NCBI GenBank assembly: GCA_024500155.1
Contig: CM044860.1
Location: 6,186,501 to 6,250,500, forward strand
Origin: Chenopodium formosanum
Lineage: Eukaryota; Streptophyta; Magnoliopsida; Caryophyllales; Amaranthaceae
Direction of reading: 5' to 3'
DNA: 64,000 nucleotides
The first letter of the stretch is position 1; the number at the start of each line of letters is the position of its first letter. Positions 36,770-48,923 of the stretch are shown piece by piece. The position numbers and the translations under genes were made by a program. The notes under the pieces are model-generated. The model was not told the DNA's origin and searched no databases. It saw only the letters and a program-made list of their open reading frames with translations.

Positions 36770-38584
36770 ACTAAAACAAATAAACTTAAGATAAAGAGCT
36801 CTTTATACAGTAGAAAGAGAAAAAGATACTCCATCATCATCAAGCCTTTTAATTTATTTACTTTTAAAAAAAAAAATTCTAGTCTTTTTCTTAGTTTATA
36901 ACCGAAATTTAAACCATCTTTGCTCCATTTACAAGTATGAGAAAATGATACTCCATCATCACCGCGCTTTTTCATTTCTTTTATTTTAGAAAAATACCAA
37001 CTCTTTTTTATTTAAATAGAAATCAGCACAAACACTACTAATTTAATTAAGCTAAGATATTCAATGCAAAGTGGTCCATAACTTTATTATCAACAACCGT
37101 CACTATACAAACAATCAAATTAACATTATCTCGCCTCTAAAAACAAAATTTATTAAACCAAGTTCTAGATTATTTTAAAGATTAAAATAAAACCACATGT
37201 TAGATGATTAACTACACAAGTTGAAGAACAAAAACTACCATTCAAGTGTTGAACCCATTATTAACAGAAATTGATAGATTTTTAAATCCAGATCGAATCG
37301 GAGAAAATTATTTCATGTAACGGCACAACAATTCAAATCAATATCAAGTAAGTATATTGAAAAACACCTTGATTTGAAGCCTCGATTGAATTATAGTTGA
37401 AGAACTCTAGATTTGGTTTTTTCAGTAAGTGTTGATGAGCTTAAATACGAGATTGATTTGTATACCGATGCATGCAACAACAACAAAAAAAGATAGCAAA
37501 ATAGTGGAAAAAAATAAAGGATTTTTTTGATAATTTTGGTGAAGAACAAGAACCCTAGATCTGGGTTTGAAAGAAAATTGGGGATGATTGATGAGCACCA
37601 GCTTTGGGGAAGAACATGGGTAAATGTAATAAAGAATGAAGATTCTAGAGAAGTGCGGTAACTGTGGTAAATAAATCTGGTGGGAAAAGTTAGTGTGATG
37701 TTAGTGTTATTAAGAGTTAATGGGGGTAATAATGAAGGGTATTTAGATGACATGAGTAAGGGTAAAAGTGGAATTTTTAAATAAAAAACTTTCTAAAAAT
37801 AGGGTTGTTGCAATATTTGTGAAACTTCCTAATATGGTAATTATTGCAATATTAACAGAACGGAGGAAGTATTTTCTAAAGGAAAAATAATAAAAAATAA
37901 ATAAAAAATAAAACTCGGAAAAAGATCGCATTAAGGCTTCTTGTCGTTCAAGTTTGAAGCTTCGAAATTCTCTCTCATCCCTTTCCCCACTTTCAACCAA
38001 AACACTCAAAATCCCACCTTTAATCTGTCCTTTCAATTTCACCCAGGTATTTCTCTCTTTTTCTTTTTATTAATTTTAAAAAAATTAAAATAAAAATAAA
38101 ACCCCTTTTCACTTTAATTAATTCCCTTTAAAAAAATTTAATTTTTTTTTTTTTTTTCCTTTTTGATGATTCTGGGTTGTTTTCATTTATAAATTTTAAT
38201 TTTTGCCTTGTTGATTGAAGGTTTTGGTCGATTTTTATCTATGCTTTGAATTTTGATATATATACCTAAAATTCTCTTGCTTTTATTATTTTTGGGTGGT
38301 GATTGTTTTGTTGATTCAATTAGGTTTTCTTTTCAGGTTCATGAATTGTATCATCATTTGCGTAATACAGAAATTGGAGTAATCAATTGTAAAACCCAAT
38401 TTTAATTTTACTCTTGGTTTGGAAGTATGGTTTATTTTGAGCACTTGGGTCATGATTAATTTTGGGTTTGAGTGAAGTTGGCATTTGCATTGTTATAGTT
38501 TGTCATTTGATCAGAATTTTAGCAAGTTTTTGATTGATGGGTATTCATTAAAAGATGGATTCTTTTTAGTTTGATGTTGGGTTG

Positions 38585-39267
38585 ATGGGTCCTGAAGTAG
38601 ATATGAGTGGGAAATTGGATACTCCGATGGAGGTTTCGCCGGTCAGTATGAAGGATAATAGTACTGTTAAGTTGTCTGAGGAGAATTTGGTTGTTTGTAC
38701 TAGTAACTGTGAGGATCATGGGTTTGCTGATGCTGATGCTGTTGCTAAAACCCCGGAAGAGAACCCGATTACGACGTGTGCTAGTAGCTATGAGGATAGT
38801 GGTTATCATATGGATGTTTCTAGGGTTGACTGTGATCAAGGTATGGCTGCTAATGGGAATGATGAGGATGTGGAGGTTGATATTGTGGAGAATGTGGAAT
38901 CCGATGAGAAAGTGGTGTCTGAGAGGGAATCTTTGGATGCGACGGAGAACTCGAGCTCATTTGGGTGTACTGATTCTGAGACTGGAACTGCTGGGGCATC
39001 GAATGATGTTGAAGTTGAGTCTGAACTGCGAAATGACAATTCATCATTGTTGGAATTCGATGGATTTAATGATCTGTTCAAAACCAGGTATATTTCTTGC
39101 GCGATGACAGATATTTGTTTGATTATTGCAGTATGAATGAATGAACGATTATGATGGGAAATTTTATGTGAAACAAGCAAAGTTGGAGGAAATAAAAAAT
39201 CTCGCCTATTTTATTAAATTATTTTAATTTGAAATTATGTAAACATGAATATACATGGTAAGTGGGT

Positions 39268-39300
<33 letters not shown>

Positions 39301-42300
39301 CCCTATATTTCCTTTCACTTATTATCAATATGACATTTTTTTTGTGTTGAAGTGCATTTAAATTTAATATTTCTGCCTGAATAGTCATTTTGAGATTCAC
39401 CATTGCATATGTTGGGATCTGATTGACTAGAGTCGATCTGATCATTCACGAACAAAAGAGAGGATGTTTCCTTGGATCCTTTTTGGTTTCTACTCAGATC
39501 ACCATCTCCCAGCACGTTTCCTGCAGTCCTTCTGACTTAGCATGTGATGAAGGTCTAACTCTTTCATCTTAGAACTATATCCTTTGATACCCCTTTTATA
39601 CGAGGCTTACGTAGTTTACGATTAAGTGGCTTTCTTATTTAGGACTTGTTTCTCTGACCCTTTCCCTACCTTGCAGTATCCATGTTGTACGTGTCATTCT
39701 CATGTAGGACATGGGTGTGACCTTTTATTTTAGCATGACACCTTAGGAAAACTAGACATGATAATTTTGAGAAACCATGTTCGAGTCCAACGCTTTTGAT
39801 GAGCAATATCATAGAAAGATGTGATGGACCTTATGGGTTAACGCAAGGGAGTGGCAGTTGCTGTGCTACAGACCAAATCATTTTGCTATTTATCTCTTTT
39901 TCACTAATTTAAACTGGCTGAAGCAGGGTATTAATTTTCGGGCGAATCACCACATTATGACCGCATTGAAAGTTTTTGACTTTGGCAAGACTGTACTATT
40001 AGGCCCCGGCAGCCGGAGTCACAGACTACATTTCCTGTGAAAGTGGCTTTATGACCATAATTGCAAATCAATTACATCCGAGATTTAAATTCCTGAGATC
40101 ATGTGAATCTCTGGCAAGATTTTGCGGAGTAATTTTTTTAGCGTATGTGCTGGAAATATTCATTTACCATACATAGCTCCTTGGGAGAGGGCTGGGTTGA
40201 TCCTTCTTGCAACTCATCTCAAGCTTGGGATAAGACAAGGGGTGAGCCACTCTATTGTCTTTCAGTTAATCTTACTTATCCTAGAAAGTGGCTCTGACTT
40301 CTGAGACCTTAGTTACCTCTGGTTCTTTGGGTTTTGAATCTTAATCCACACCTGTCTCACTAATAAGTACGCTGATGCTCAAAAGTCCCTTTCTCTCAAT
40401 TTCACAGCTTATTTTGATTAATATGAACTGTTTGTCAGATCTGGGAAGAACTTGTGTTTTTAACTAGAATTTGCTCTGAATTCAGTGACCTGTTACCAAT
40501 CTGCTACTTATCTTTGATAATCTTCATGATATGAAGGGTCCTCTGCCATTTTTTCCCCCTTCCTTCCTTTCTTTCTTTCTTTCTGTTTAACAATTTTTTA
40601 AGAAGTTTATTATGTTGAAGATTGATCATATATATTGTCCCCACTATGTACTAGATTTTTATTGTATCTTCATGTGTTAGGATGTTATGGTGTAATTCTT
40701 GTTCTTCACATGCTCAGGAAGAAGAAATTAACAGCTCAATGGAAAAAGTTTGTACGCCCACTGATGTGGCGGTGTAAATGGGTTGAGCTACAGATCAGGG
40801 AACTATGCTCCCAAGCTTCCAAGTATGATCGTGAGCTTGCAGAATGTGCTAAAACAAAGCAGTGTGAGTTGGAGAAATATGCTGCTGAAGACCTTGCAGT
40901 GAAGACAGCTCCTTCTGTTTGCCAGAATCGGCCAGTAAGGGTTATGAAGAGGAAGAAACGGAAAAGAGTTGAAGAAACAACAGACTTGGCTGCCTACTCA
41001 TCATGTCATAGCTTGTTCTCATATTTTGGTATAGCTATATTTTTTAAATATTAATATGGTTTTTAGGGTAGGTAAGGATGGCCTCTAACCCCATCAGTAA
41101 CTTCCATCATGAGGTTGAGTTACATGGGATTTTAGACCCCTTACTGAAACTCATTTTTCGCTCCTCACTCTTATACAAAATTTATTTTGCAGTAAATAAG
41201 AGACGTTCTGGTGATTCAGCTTATTTGGATGATGATCATGGCAATACTGGTGAGAATAAAACTTGTGCTAATAAATTGTGGCTTAGATGAGTATGGTTCT
41301 GCTCTCTATACAAATTTGTGATATATGTGGAATCTTTTGTTCAGAAATCAGAATGATCCATAGTGTTGTGTTAGACCTGTATGTTAATTATTTATCAGTG
41401 ATGAAAAGCATTATGTCTTTCCCTCTTTGAAGCTTCATAGACCTTTCTGTAAGGTGTTTAATTTGGATGAAAATATAAGTTTTTGGATGTTTCGTTCTTT
41501 ATGAAGCATCCTGTGAAGTAAAATCCAAAGCTTTTTTAAATTAGAAAACTGCACCTCGTTGTGACTTTTTGGCGTTCTCGCTTTGGCCCATGATTTCTTG
41601 CACTTTTATAATCTTATCTTGATCTTTGGATGGAAGTTTTGTGTTGGGATTGAAATATGGAGTATTAAAGTGACCATTTCTGCCATATTTTTTTTTTTTT
41701 TTTTTTTAAAATAATGCTTCATATTTCTTCTTAAGATGGACTGCTTGTCAATTCATCTTTGCCATGCTACTCTTCTTTTCCAGATAAATGTGATCTTTTG
41801 CTATTTATTACTACTCTCATACATTCATTAACTTCATCCGGTCTTCCCAAACTCTTATGACTTGTGAATTAAACTGGCTTGGTTATTCTTTGTATGTTCT
41901 CTGCAGAAAAGACTACTTCTGGCGTTAGTGAATTTGGCATTAATGGTGAATGGTCATTCCTTGATTTCAAGGATAGTGATTCCTTTGAAAATATATTACG
42001 GAATATTGAAGTGGCTCAAATGCATGTCCGCCAGCTGAGATCAAGAATTGATAAGGTGGTCAGGGAAAATGCTGAAATCTTAAGTTTTGATCCTGGTGAA
42101 GCATTGGTAAATTGTGGCCCTAGTTCAATTTTGGCCCATGTTGATGGTGAAAATTTTCAGATAGGATCTCTGCCTACTATTACTCGGCAGACATTGGAAA
42201 ATAAGATGATCATGCCTGAAAGTGTAGTCTCTGGCCCTAGGGAAGTAAACCCGGCTAACATGATTGAAACTGCTGACCAGCAGCAATTTGGGAGGATCTG

Positions 42301-42829
42301 TGGCAAGGTTAGTCATCTTTCTAATCTATATCACGAATAATCGTTATGTTCATGGTTGCATGGATATCAGGAAAATGGTATTGCAAGATTGCAAATTATA
42401 ATTTAGAACTGGGAAGTTCTTAAACTATTGCAATTGCAGCTTTAATTTGCTCGGACATGACAGTAGGACTTGACCATTTGTATAAAGTGAGACTGAGGGT
42501 CCTCTCTCGTGTTGATCAACTTTTACGTAATGATTGTTTGTCTGTAGATTGATAACAAGATTCTTGTCGCTAATCAACAGGTGAAGCAAGAGTCCAATTA
42601 TACTGAAGTTGTTGGGACTCGACTTACTGCAGAACTTAAGTTAGGAACTGAAGTGAAACCAGAAAATATTGAACATGTCCTAGAATCCAATTCTCCCAGC
42701 AAAATGACAGCAAGTCAAGAGCAACTGGCTGTAAAAGTACGGTCTAAGTTGACTACCCCCAAGAACAAGAAAAAGCGTGGGAGACGCAAGGCTCGAATTG
42801 GTAGGTGGAGCCGAAAATCATCTGGTTAA
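38585..42829 (+). CDS. Conserved plant protein of unknown function, probably nuclear
   Basis: Five coding exons in phase: 38585-39087, 40718-41028, 41193-41249, 41907-42307 and 42548-42829, giving 517 residues. A probable 5'UTR intron runs 38047-38336. Residues 1-165 are acidic and Ser/Glu-rich. A conserved-looking core follows: FKTR then KKKLTAQWKKFVRPLMWRCK and WVELQIRELCSQASKYDREL, which is likely helical. A strong basic cluster at about 244-251 (MKRKKRKRV) and a basic C-terminus (KNKKKRGRRKARIGRW) suggest nuclear localisation or nucleic-acid contact. Exon 4 includes a helical stretch (VAQMHVRQLRSRIDKVV). I believe it belongs to a plant-specific uncharacterised family, but I cannot name it or assign a role. 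Intron 1 contains a 30-base poly-C tract. Confidence 0.82.
39269..39298 (+). repeat. Poly-C tract (30 bases) in intron 1 of the unknown gene
   Basis: Uninterrupted run of about 30 C. Such long C homopolymers are rare in AT-rich plant introns. The exact length is sensitive to sequencing error. Confidence 0.9.
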
Positions 42830-43729
42830 TGATTAGTAAATAATAGGCAATTGCTATTTGATTCTATATTATAGTAGTTGGTTAGTGATCTACTTTTAGA
42901 TATAACCTGAAAGAAAGACCTGGAGAAGAAGGATCGAAAGTGCGGGCGGTATATGGCGTTTCCTTGATCCAGGCAAATGTACATGTTTTTTGAATCTCTT
43001 CAAATACCAAATACCTCCTTCCTGTTAAATTAAGTAAATTCTTTTTTACAGGCATGATGTGTACTGTGTAAACCCCCCCCCCCCCCCCCCCCCCCCTTCT
43101 TCTTCTTTCTCTGTCTCTGTCTCTCTCCCGCGACAAAATATTGCTGTTTATTGACTTATTCTTATACAGGGTAATATTATAACGAAAAAATTTATGTAAT
43201 TATCTTATTAATATAGAAGCTTAAAGTTGTATTACTTAAGTGCTCTAACATAGTTGTAAAAACCTACATTTGGGTATTTGGCCTATACCCCTTTTTACTT
43301 GCAACGCTTCTCATTTTACGCATGCTAGAGGGTTATTTTAATCACTAATATTTTATAGCAAAAACTATAAAAATTTGATTTTATGAATTGAGACGAATCT
43401 AGCAATATCTCACATGACTATATTCTTCCTTAATTGTGAAATCATCAAAACTAGTCAAAGTAAAGTATGTGCATTGTGCCGTGCATATTTATAGTGTTGC
43501 AACTTGCAAGTGAAAAAACGGAGCCGCTATATCTTAATAGAATTTGTTAAGTGTTAACTAAAACATCTATTGTTATAAAGTTGGTTGAATAAAGTAATAT
43601 GAAAGGCAAATTTTAATCAAATTTCCCTAATACATAAATGTACGAACAGATGTTTTTATTAATGCTAGAAAAGTAGATATATACATGAACTACTGCTCAG
43701 TTCACAAGTGGACAAGAAAAGCAATCAAT
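42830..43729. other. Intergenic region between convergent genes
   Basis: Holds the 3' flanks of two convergent genes. It includes a second poly-C tract (43073-43096) followed by CT-rich simple sequence. No gene is seen. Confidence 0.45.
43073..43096 (+). repeat. Poly-C tract (24 bases)
   Basis: Uninterrupted run of about 24 C followed by TTCTTCTTC and CTGTCTCTGTCTCT. Direct observation. Confidence 0.9.
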
Positions 43730-44642
43730 CTAGGTGTTTTGTTCCCCTCTTTGTTCATTTCGGCGAACCATTCTCCTGTGCAACACATTTCTTGATACCT
43801 GGGCTGAGATGATAGCCAAAAATGTAGCTGTCGGAACAAAGAGGACATCAGGTACTACTTTGATGATCTTAAGTGCAGGGACTCTCTCTCCGGCTTTCTT
43901 TGCTACCATGGCAGCTGGTGGCGTCACCAAACCTGTTATTAGTGTCATTTTTTGTGGCTTGTTGAGGCTTACCGTTCTGCTTATAAAGTCTACAAAGATT
44001 TGCTTCTTCTTTTCTGCATCATCACCAGCAGCAGTCCATTCCTCGTAGCATTTCTGCTTTTAAAGTTTTTGTTAATGTCATGGATGATGAGGTATAAACT
44101 ATCTACAGAGTAACAATATGAGATGAGAATCATGAGAATAGCGTTCATTTACCTTTATCTCCTGGTTAGAGGGTACATCATAATGTTTACCAGGCAACGC
44201 CGAGTTGAAAGTGCTGGTTGAGATCATTAAGGGACAGGTTAATTATCTTATACAGTAGTAACGAACAATTTAATTTATTCCTCTGTTTTAAAATTCACAT
44301 TTCAAAAGCTTGTTTGATATAAAAGGTAGGCTTTGGTACGTACTTGTATATATCAAGAAATGCTGCGTGGAACTGTGAAAATTCACTGGTTTCCTTGGTA
44401 ATAAAACTGTTGTAGAGTGATCCCGTAATCAAGTTCACCATCTGTGTTGTTGGTGACCCTAACATTCATCATAGTTTTAAAGCAAGTACAAAATCAGAAT
44501 AGGAAAGAGATTAAACCACAAAATAGAATTGATATGCTTTACTGAGGAAAAAAAAATGATTGAATGAATATTTCGATGAAAATCAGGGTAGCACGGGAAG
44601 GAGCAGACCTTTTCCTAATAAGAAGCTAGTAGCAAGACCCAT
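43730..44642 (-). CDS. Small conserved plant protein of unknown function
   Basis: Four exons on the minus strand, in phase: 44642-44609, 44458-44344, 44213-44153 and 44053-43730, giving 177 residues. It begins MGLATSFLLGKG, where Gly2 and Ser6 fit an N-myristoylation site (inference). It continues with TQMVNLITGSLYNSFI, TFNSALPGKHYDVPS and a charged middle (AGDDAEKKKQIFVDFISR). Then come TLITGLVTPPAAMVAKKAGE and a hydrophobic segment VVPDVLFVPTATFLAIISAQ that could contact a membrane, and finally a basic Arg-rich tail. Some plant relatives are annotated as EF-hand calcium-binding, but I see no canonical EF-hand loop here. The introns are short and the donors and acceptors standard. Function not assigned. 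Confidence 0.82.
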
Positions 44643-45487
44643 TTTTGGGTTAATTTTTTGTACAAACTTGAGGAGATGATGATAATAAGAAATCCCTAAA
44701 CAAAGATAAAGAAGACATGGGAGGGATAGATTACTATAAAAGGGAAACTTTTACAGAGAAAATGGTATGTTACACACTTACACTTATGGGTTTAGTTTAA
44801 GCAAGGAATCCCATTCCTATCTTTTAGTTCTAGTTATCTGATTCCTGACCTTTGGCTTGAAGGCAGGATCAAGGAAAGAATTTTCAAGTGTCTTTTGACA
44901 TCTTACCTCAGGTTATTCCTATCTCAAAGGAAAGGATTTTACAGAAAGTGAGACCAAAGCAAACTATTGTTCCAATATCGCAAAAAAAAAAAGAGACAGA
45001 ACACTTGCATTACAGCATCAAGAGAAAAGAAGATAGTAATGCGAGTTATCAGTAAAATTTGAATGCATATGCAGAACTTCAGAATGCATAACATACCAGC
45101 TAATAAGTTGTGATGTCCGGTTTTTCTCCATTCCACAGAGCAACTTTCTTGCAAAGGTAAGCAAAAACCATAATAACTTCAAAAGATGGTATCCAGCGTA
45201 TGGGTATGCAGATTAAAAGCAAGCATGTATGCATAATCAAAATTAGACAAACTCATTAGAGAAACTCACTTCAGCAATCTTAGCTGCTTCCTGTCAATAA
45301 AGCAATGGTTATTGGTTGTAAAAGCGATGAACAGCTCCACTTATACTTCACAACCTTCATTCTCCACTATAATTGGTCTAGCCATCTAACTACATCTGTT
45401 CTTTTAAAATCTTAGATCATAGAGAGGACATCACCAGAAATCAAGTGTGTAAATAACTAATCAGAACAATTTACTGCTCAAACATTA
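44643..45487. other. Spacer between two minus-strand genes
   Basis: Promoter and leader of the 177-residue gene and 3' flank of the PPR gene. No additional exon is recognised. Confidence 0.4.
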
Positions 45488-47293
45488 TCAAGTTTGCAAC
45501 GTTACTTCAGCAATACAGGATTCCAACATGTTCTCGTAATCTATCTTCTTCATGTGCATCTGAAGCTGCTTTAATACTGGAAGTATATTCTCCTGATGAG
45601 GGTGCATTATGCTCCCTGATAAAAACTCACAAACCATGCCATCAGCTTCAATAGCACTGCAACCAGCTTCCTTTTTTACACCAACTGTCCTCATATACCC
45701 TTTTATTTCCCTCATTTCTATCCATTTTCTTTCCATGGCATACAAGTTCCTTAATAGAATACAGTTCCCAGCATTTAATGAGTTATTTTTAACTGCTCGT
45801 TTCAAAATTCTCACTGCCTTAGGCAAATCTTTTCGATTCACACAACCTGAAAGGAAGGAACTAATAACTACCTCGTTAGCCTCATATGGCATGGATTCTA
45901 ACAGTTTCTCAGCTTCATCCAAGCTGCCTATCCTACACAAAAGATCTATCACACAGCCATAGTGCTCTATTGTAGGGGCTAGTCCGAAACTCTCCATTGC
46001 ATTGAGACACTTCTTTCCTTCCTCAACCAAACCACTGTGGCTGCAAGCCGACAAAACACCAATCATTGTTATTGCATTTGGTGAGTATCCTCTATATATC
46101 ATGTTCTCAAACTCATCTACTGCTTCCCTTCCCTTGCCATTGACTGCAAGCCCATTTATGATAGCATTCCAACAAGAAGTCGCCTTCTCAGGAATCTCTT
46201 CAAAAACACGTCTGGCTTTGTCTATATCTCCACATTTTGCATACATATCTATCAGTGAAGTGCATATCTTGATAAATTTGTCAAGCCTTTTCCTTTTCAC
46301 ATATTGATGAACCCAGCATCCGAAATCTAATGCACCCAATTCAGCTACTGCCGGAAGAATGCTGATGATGGTAACTTCATCAGCTTCAAGCACTGCATTC
46401 AACTGCAATTCACGGAACAACTTCACAGCTTCGCGTGGTTGTTTGTTCCGGCAATAACCACTAATCATCGCGTTCCAAGAAACAAGAGTCTTCCTAGGCA
46501 TAGAATCAAAGAACAATCTAGCCCACTCAATGTCATCATTTTCACAAAACCCAGAAATCATACTCGTCCACGAGATCACATTCCTTTCCGGCATTGCATT
46601 AAACAAACTCTGAGCAGAATTCATGTCACCCACCTTGACAAATGCACCAATTATCGCGTTATAAGCCGATACATCCTTCCCAGGCATCTCATCAAAATAT
46701 TTCCAAGCATTGTCAATATCCTCTACCCTTGCAAACCCACATACCATAGCAGTCCAGGACACAACATTTCTCACAGACATTTCATCAAACACCTTCCTTG
46801 CAGAAACCATATCACACATTTTCCCATACATATCAACCACAGACGTCAAAACAAACAAATCCAATCCAAACCCAGTTCTAATTACATGATTATGAAGCTG
46901 TTGACCTTCCCAACTGTACAAATTCGACCCACAAGATTTCGTCATAAACAAATATGTATAATTATCAGGAACAAATTGCGTCGTTCTCCTCAAATCTCTA
47001 AAAAGAATCAAAGAATCAGTATATTGATGATTATCAATATGTGATTTAATCATGACATTACAAAGAAAAGAATCGTTTCTTTGAGGAATTTGATCGAACA
47101 CTTGGCGTGCATGTCGAATGCCGGGACTTGCTGATGAAGGTGAAGAACAGACAGCTATGAATTTGGTGAGTATATTTAGATTAGAATCAAGGGTATTGCG
47201 GAGAATGAAAGCATGGATTTGAAGAAGTGATTGAGCATTCTGCCATTGTTGGAGGAGAGAGAAACATTTCTTTCCTTGGGACTCCATAACCAA
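45488..47293 (-). CDS. Pentatricopeptide repeat protein, PLS class with E-type C-terminus
   Basis: Intronless 601-residue protein with repeated 31-36 residue PPR motifs from about residue 70 to 500. Typical cores are NVVSWTAMVCGFARVEDIDN, DVSAYNAIIGAFVKVGDMNS, NVISWTSMISGFCENDDIEW, LVSWNAMISGYCRN and TSLIDMYAKCGDIDKARRVF. After the last repeats comes an E-like region (CSHSGLVEEGKKCLNAMES to VGVKKEAGCSAIE), and no DYW deaminase domain is present. PLS-class PPR proteins bind specific organelle RNA sites and usually direct C-to-U editing with partner proteins (family knowledge). The organisation resembles Arabidopsis At2g44880, but orthology needs a tree. The N-terminus is not an obvious targeting peptide. 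The start could be Met 47293 or the next Met at 47287. Confidence 0.92.
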   Translation of the reverse strand: MVMESQGKKCFSLLQQWQNAQSLLQIHAFILRNTLDSNLNILTKFIAVCSSPSSASPGIRHARQVFDQIPQRNDSFLCNVMIKSHIDNHQYTDSLILFRDLRRTTQFVPDNYTYLFMTKSCGSNLYSWEGQQLHNHVIRTGFGLDLFVLTSVVDMYGKMCDMVSARKVFDEMSVRNVVSWTAMVCGFARVEDIDNAWKYFDEMPGKDVSAYNAIIGAFVKVGDMNSAQSLFNAMPERNVISWTSMISGFCENDDIEWARLFFDSMPRKTLVSWNAMISGYCRNKQPREAVKLFRELQLNAVLEADEVTIISILPAVAELGALDFGCWVHQYVKRKRLDKFIKICTSLIDMYAKCGDIDKARRVFEEIPEKATSCWNAIINGLAVNGKGREAVDEFENMIYRGYSPNAITMIGVLSACSHSGLVEEGKKCLNAMESFGLAPTIEHYGCVIDLLCRIGSLDEAEKLLESMPYEANEVVISSFLSGCVNRKDLPKAVRILKRAVKNNSLNAGNCILLRNLYAMERKWIEMREIKGYMRTVGVKKEAGCSAIEADGMVCEFLSGSIMHPHQENILPVLKQLQMHMKKIDYENMLESCIAEVTLQT

Positions 47294-47810
47294 GAAATTG
47301 AGTTCATCACTCTCTTTAACTGCTTTCAGCGGGAAAGTTTTGAACCTTTGTGTATGAGTGGATACTTCTGAAATTGTTTGTTCAAAAAATAAAATAAGGA
47401 AGAGGTCATTTCATTATATTCAATCATTTTTCACTACTTGAAAGTATATCATAAAATAATAAGATATTAAAACATGACTAATAAGGTCTTACCTTAGTGA
47501 CAAAGATTGAGGGCTTATATACGATATGATAGGTTACAGGTTTGAGTCCACTTCCATTCTTTTGTAGTATGTAATTTGTAATGCCTTTGTGGCTCATTCG
47601 CATACAGAAAAATTACTACAAAGTAATATATAATGTATTCTATATTATGTTTATATTTCACAATTTCCGTTTTATACTAGGGCATTGGTGCATTACATTA
47701 CAACTCCAAACATTCAATCTTCTCCCTGAATTGTTGTCCGTTGATGTAATTTTATATCAAGGTATAACATCTTATTATTCTTCAAGGACCTCAACTAATT
47801 GTTAGTTACT
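47294..47810. other. PPR promoter region and spacer
   Basis: AT-rich. A worn tRNA-like stretch near 47,488-47,560 ends in GGTTTGAGTCC, which resembles a pol III box B, so it may be a SINE remnant. No gene is seen. Confidence 0.35.
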
Positions 47811-47818
47811 ACCAACAC

Positions 47819-48437
47819 TAGGGATGTCAATGGGGCTGGGATGGGTCTTGATTTGGCGGGTGTTGGGGCGAGAATGGGGATAAAAACCATACCCGCCATG
47901 GGTGATGGGGCGGGGTGAATTTTAAGTTATATCCGCCCCATCGCGTCCCGCCCCACTTCATACCCGCCCCATTCCCACATCTGTATATTTTTAAAAGCAA
48001 AATTATATACTAGTACTTTTATACTATTTTATAAAATAATTACATGAAATAAAATACTCCGTATTAATTATAATACTTTGTACTACACTTACATTATAAA
48101 CAAAAATGTGTGTAATATTAAGAATGTTTTTTTTTTTATTTATTTATTATTATTATTATTATAATCCGCATTAATTATGTATGATTGTGTATTTGAGAGA
48201 CGGAGATTAGGTGGGTCTTGGGTGGGATTAAGCGGGTCTTTGGTAGGGATTAGGTGGGAATGGATATCCAAGTGGGGGGGGTGGGGCGGGGATAGTTTTG
48301 GAGTTGTACCCGTCGGGGCGGGGATGAGGATAAATATTGGACCCGCCACGGGAATGAGGATAGGGATGGGGATGAAAATGTTAGGTGGGGATGGGGATGG
48401 GAAGGCCAACATCCGCCCCGCCTCATTGACATCCCTA
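47819..48437. mobile_element. hAT-type MITE 1 (619 bp)
   Basis: Ends are TAGGGATGTCAATG and CATTGACATCCCTA, a perfect inverted repeat, flanked by the 8-bp duplication ACCAACAC (47811-47818 and 48438-48445). Subterminal DNA is built from GGGGCGGG, GGGGATG and CCCGCCCC units in opposite orientations. There is no transposase. The 8-bp duplication and TA-G termini fit a non-autonomous hAT element. Confidence 0.92.
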
Positions 48438-48923
48438 ACCAACACATATTTTATGCATGTGAGGCTACACATACAAGCGTTTTCAATTCGTACAGATTGA
48501 ATTATTGTAGAAGAGCATGCATATACAAATCATTTGTAGGTAAGAGAAACTCAATCATTCCTTCGATTCTTCAACTGTTATAGTAATTGAATTATTGTAG
48601 TATAAGTACGAAAGGGACAAAAAGTCAATATTTAAGGCTAAATATACTATTACGTTGACTTAGATTGAGGGAATGTTTCATCGTTTACTTTAGACTTTGA
48701 CTTCAACTTCTTGTAATAATATTCATGTCTACTGAATTTACAGTAAATTTTGTAAACATCCCAAAATAATAGTCAAAGAGCTAGCTACTAGCTTGATAAG
48801 TCGGACTACTATATAAAGACATGAAATTATATGCACCAATGCATGCATTATAATTTTTCTAGCATCTCAAAACTCTTAAAAAGTTCTGGTTTCTCCCCTT
48901 TAGTATGTAATTATCTTACAAAA

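Larger units (their letters stand above)
33779..37869 (+). mobile_element. Mariner-like transposon (plant DD39D group), full length, 4.1 kb
   Basis: The left end CTTCTTCTGTTCTGTT and the right end (reverse complement CTTCCTCCGTTCTGTT) form terminal inverted repeats of about 30 bp with a few mismatches, ending in the TATTGCAA region. Both ends are flanked by TA (33777-33778 and 37870-37871), the target duplication of Tc1/mariner elements. The element carries a transposase reading frame on the plus strand and a second, broken reading frame on the minus strand. Its right end lies about 715 bp upstream of the start codon of the next gene. It resembles Vulmar/Soymar-type plant mariners in length and organisation. 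Confidence 0.93.

Noticed and set aside
37391..37753. 120-codon minus-strand frame near the mariner right end, considered as a first exon of the passenger gene
   Set aside because: Composition is Ser/Phe/Leu low complexity and no donor joins it convincingly to 36769.
38519..39180. Several open frames on both strands over exon 1 of the unknown gene
   Set aside because: Shadows of the acidic, Ser/Glu-rich coding exon; only the 38585 frame joins the downstream exons in phase.
46002..47044. Plus-strand open frames of 101 and 201 codons
   Set aside because: Antisense shadows of the PPR gene; the minus-strand PPR repeats are unmistakable.
48140..48500. Open frames of about 110 codons on both strands
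   Set aside because: They are translations of the GC-rich subterminal repeats of hAT MITE 1.
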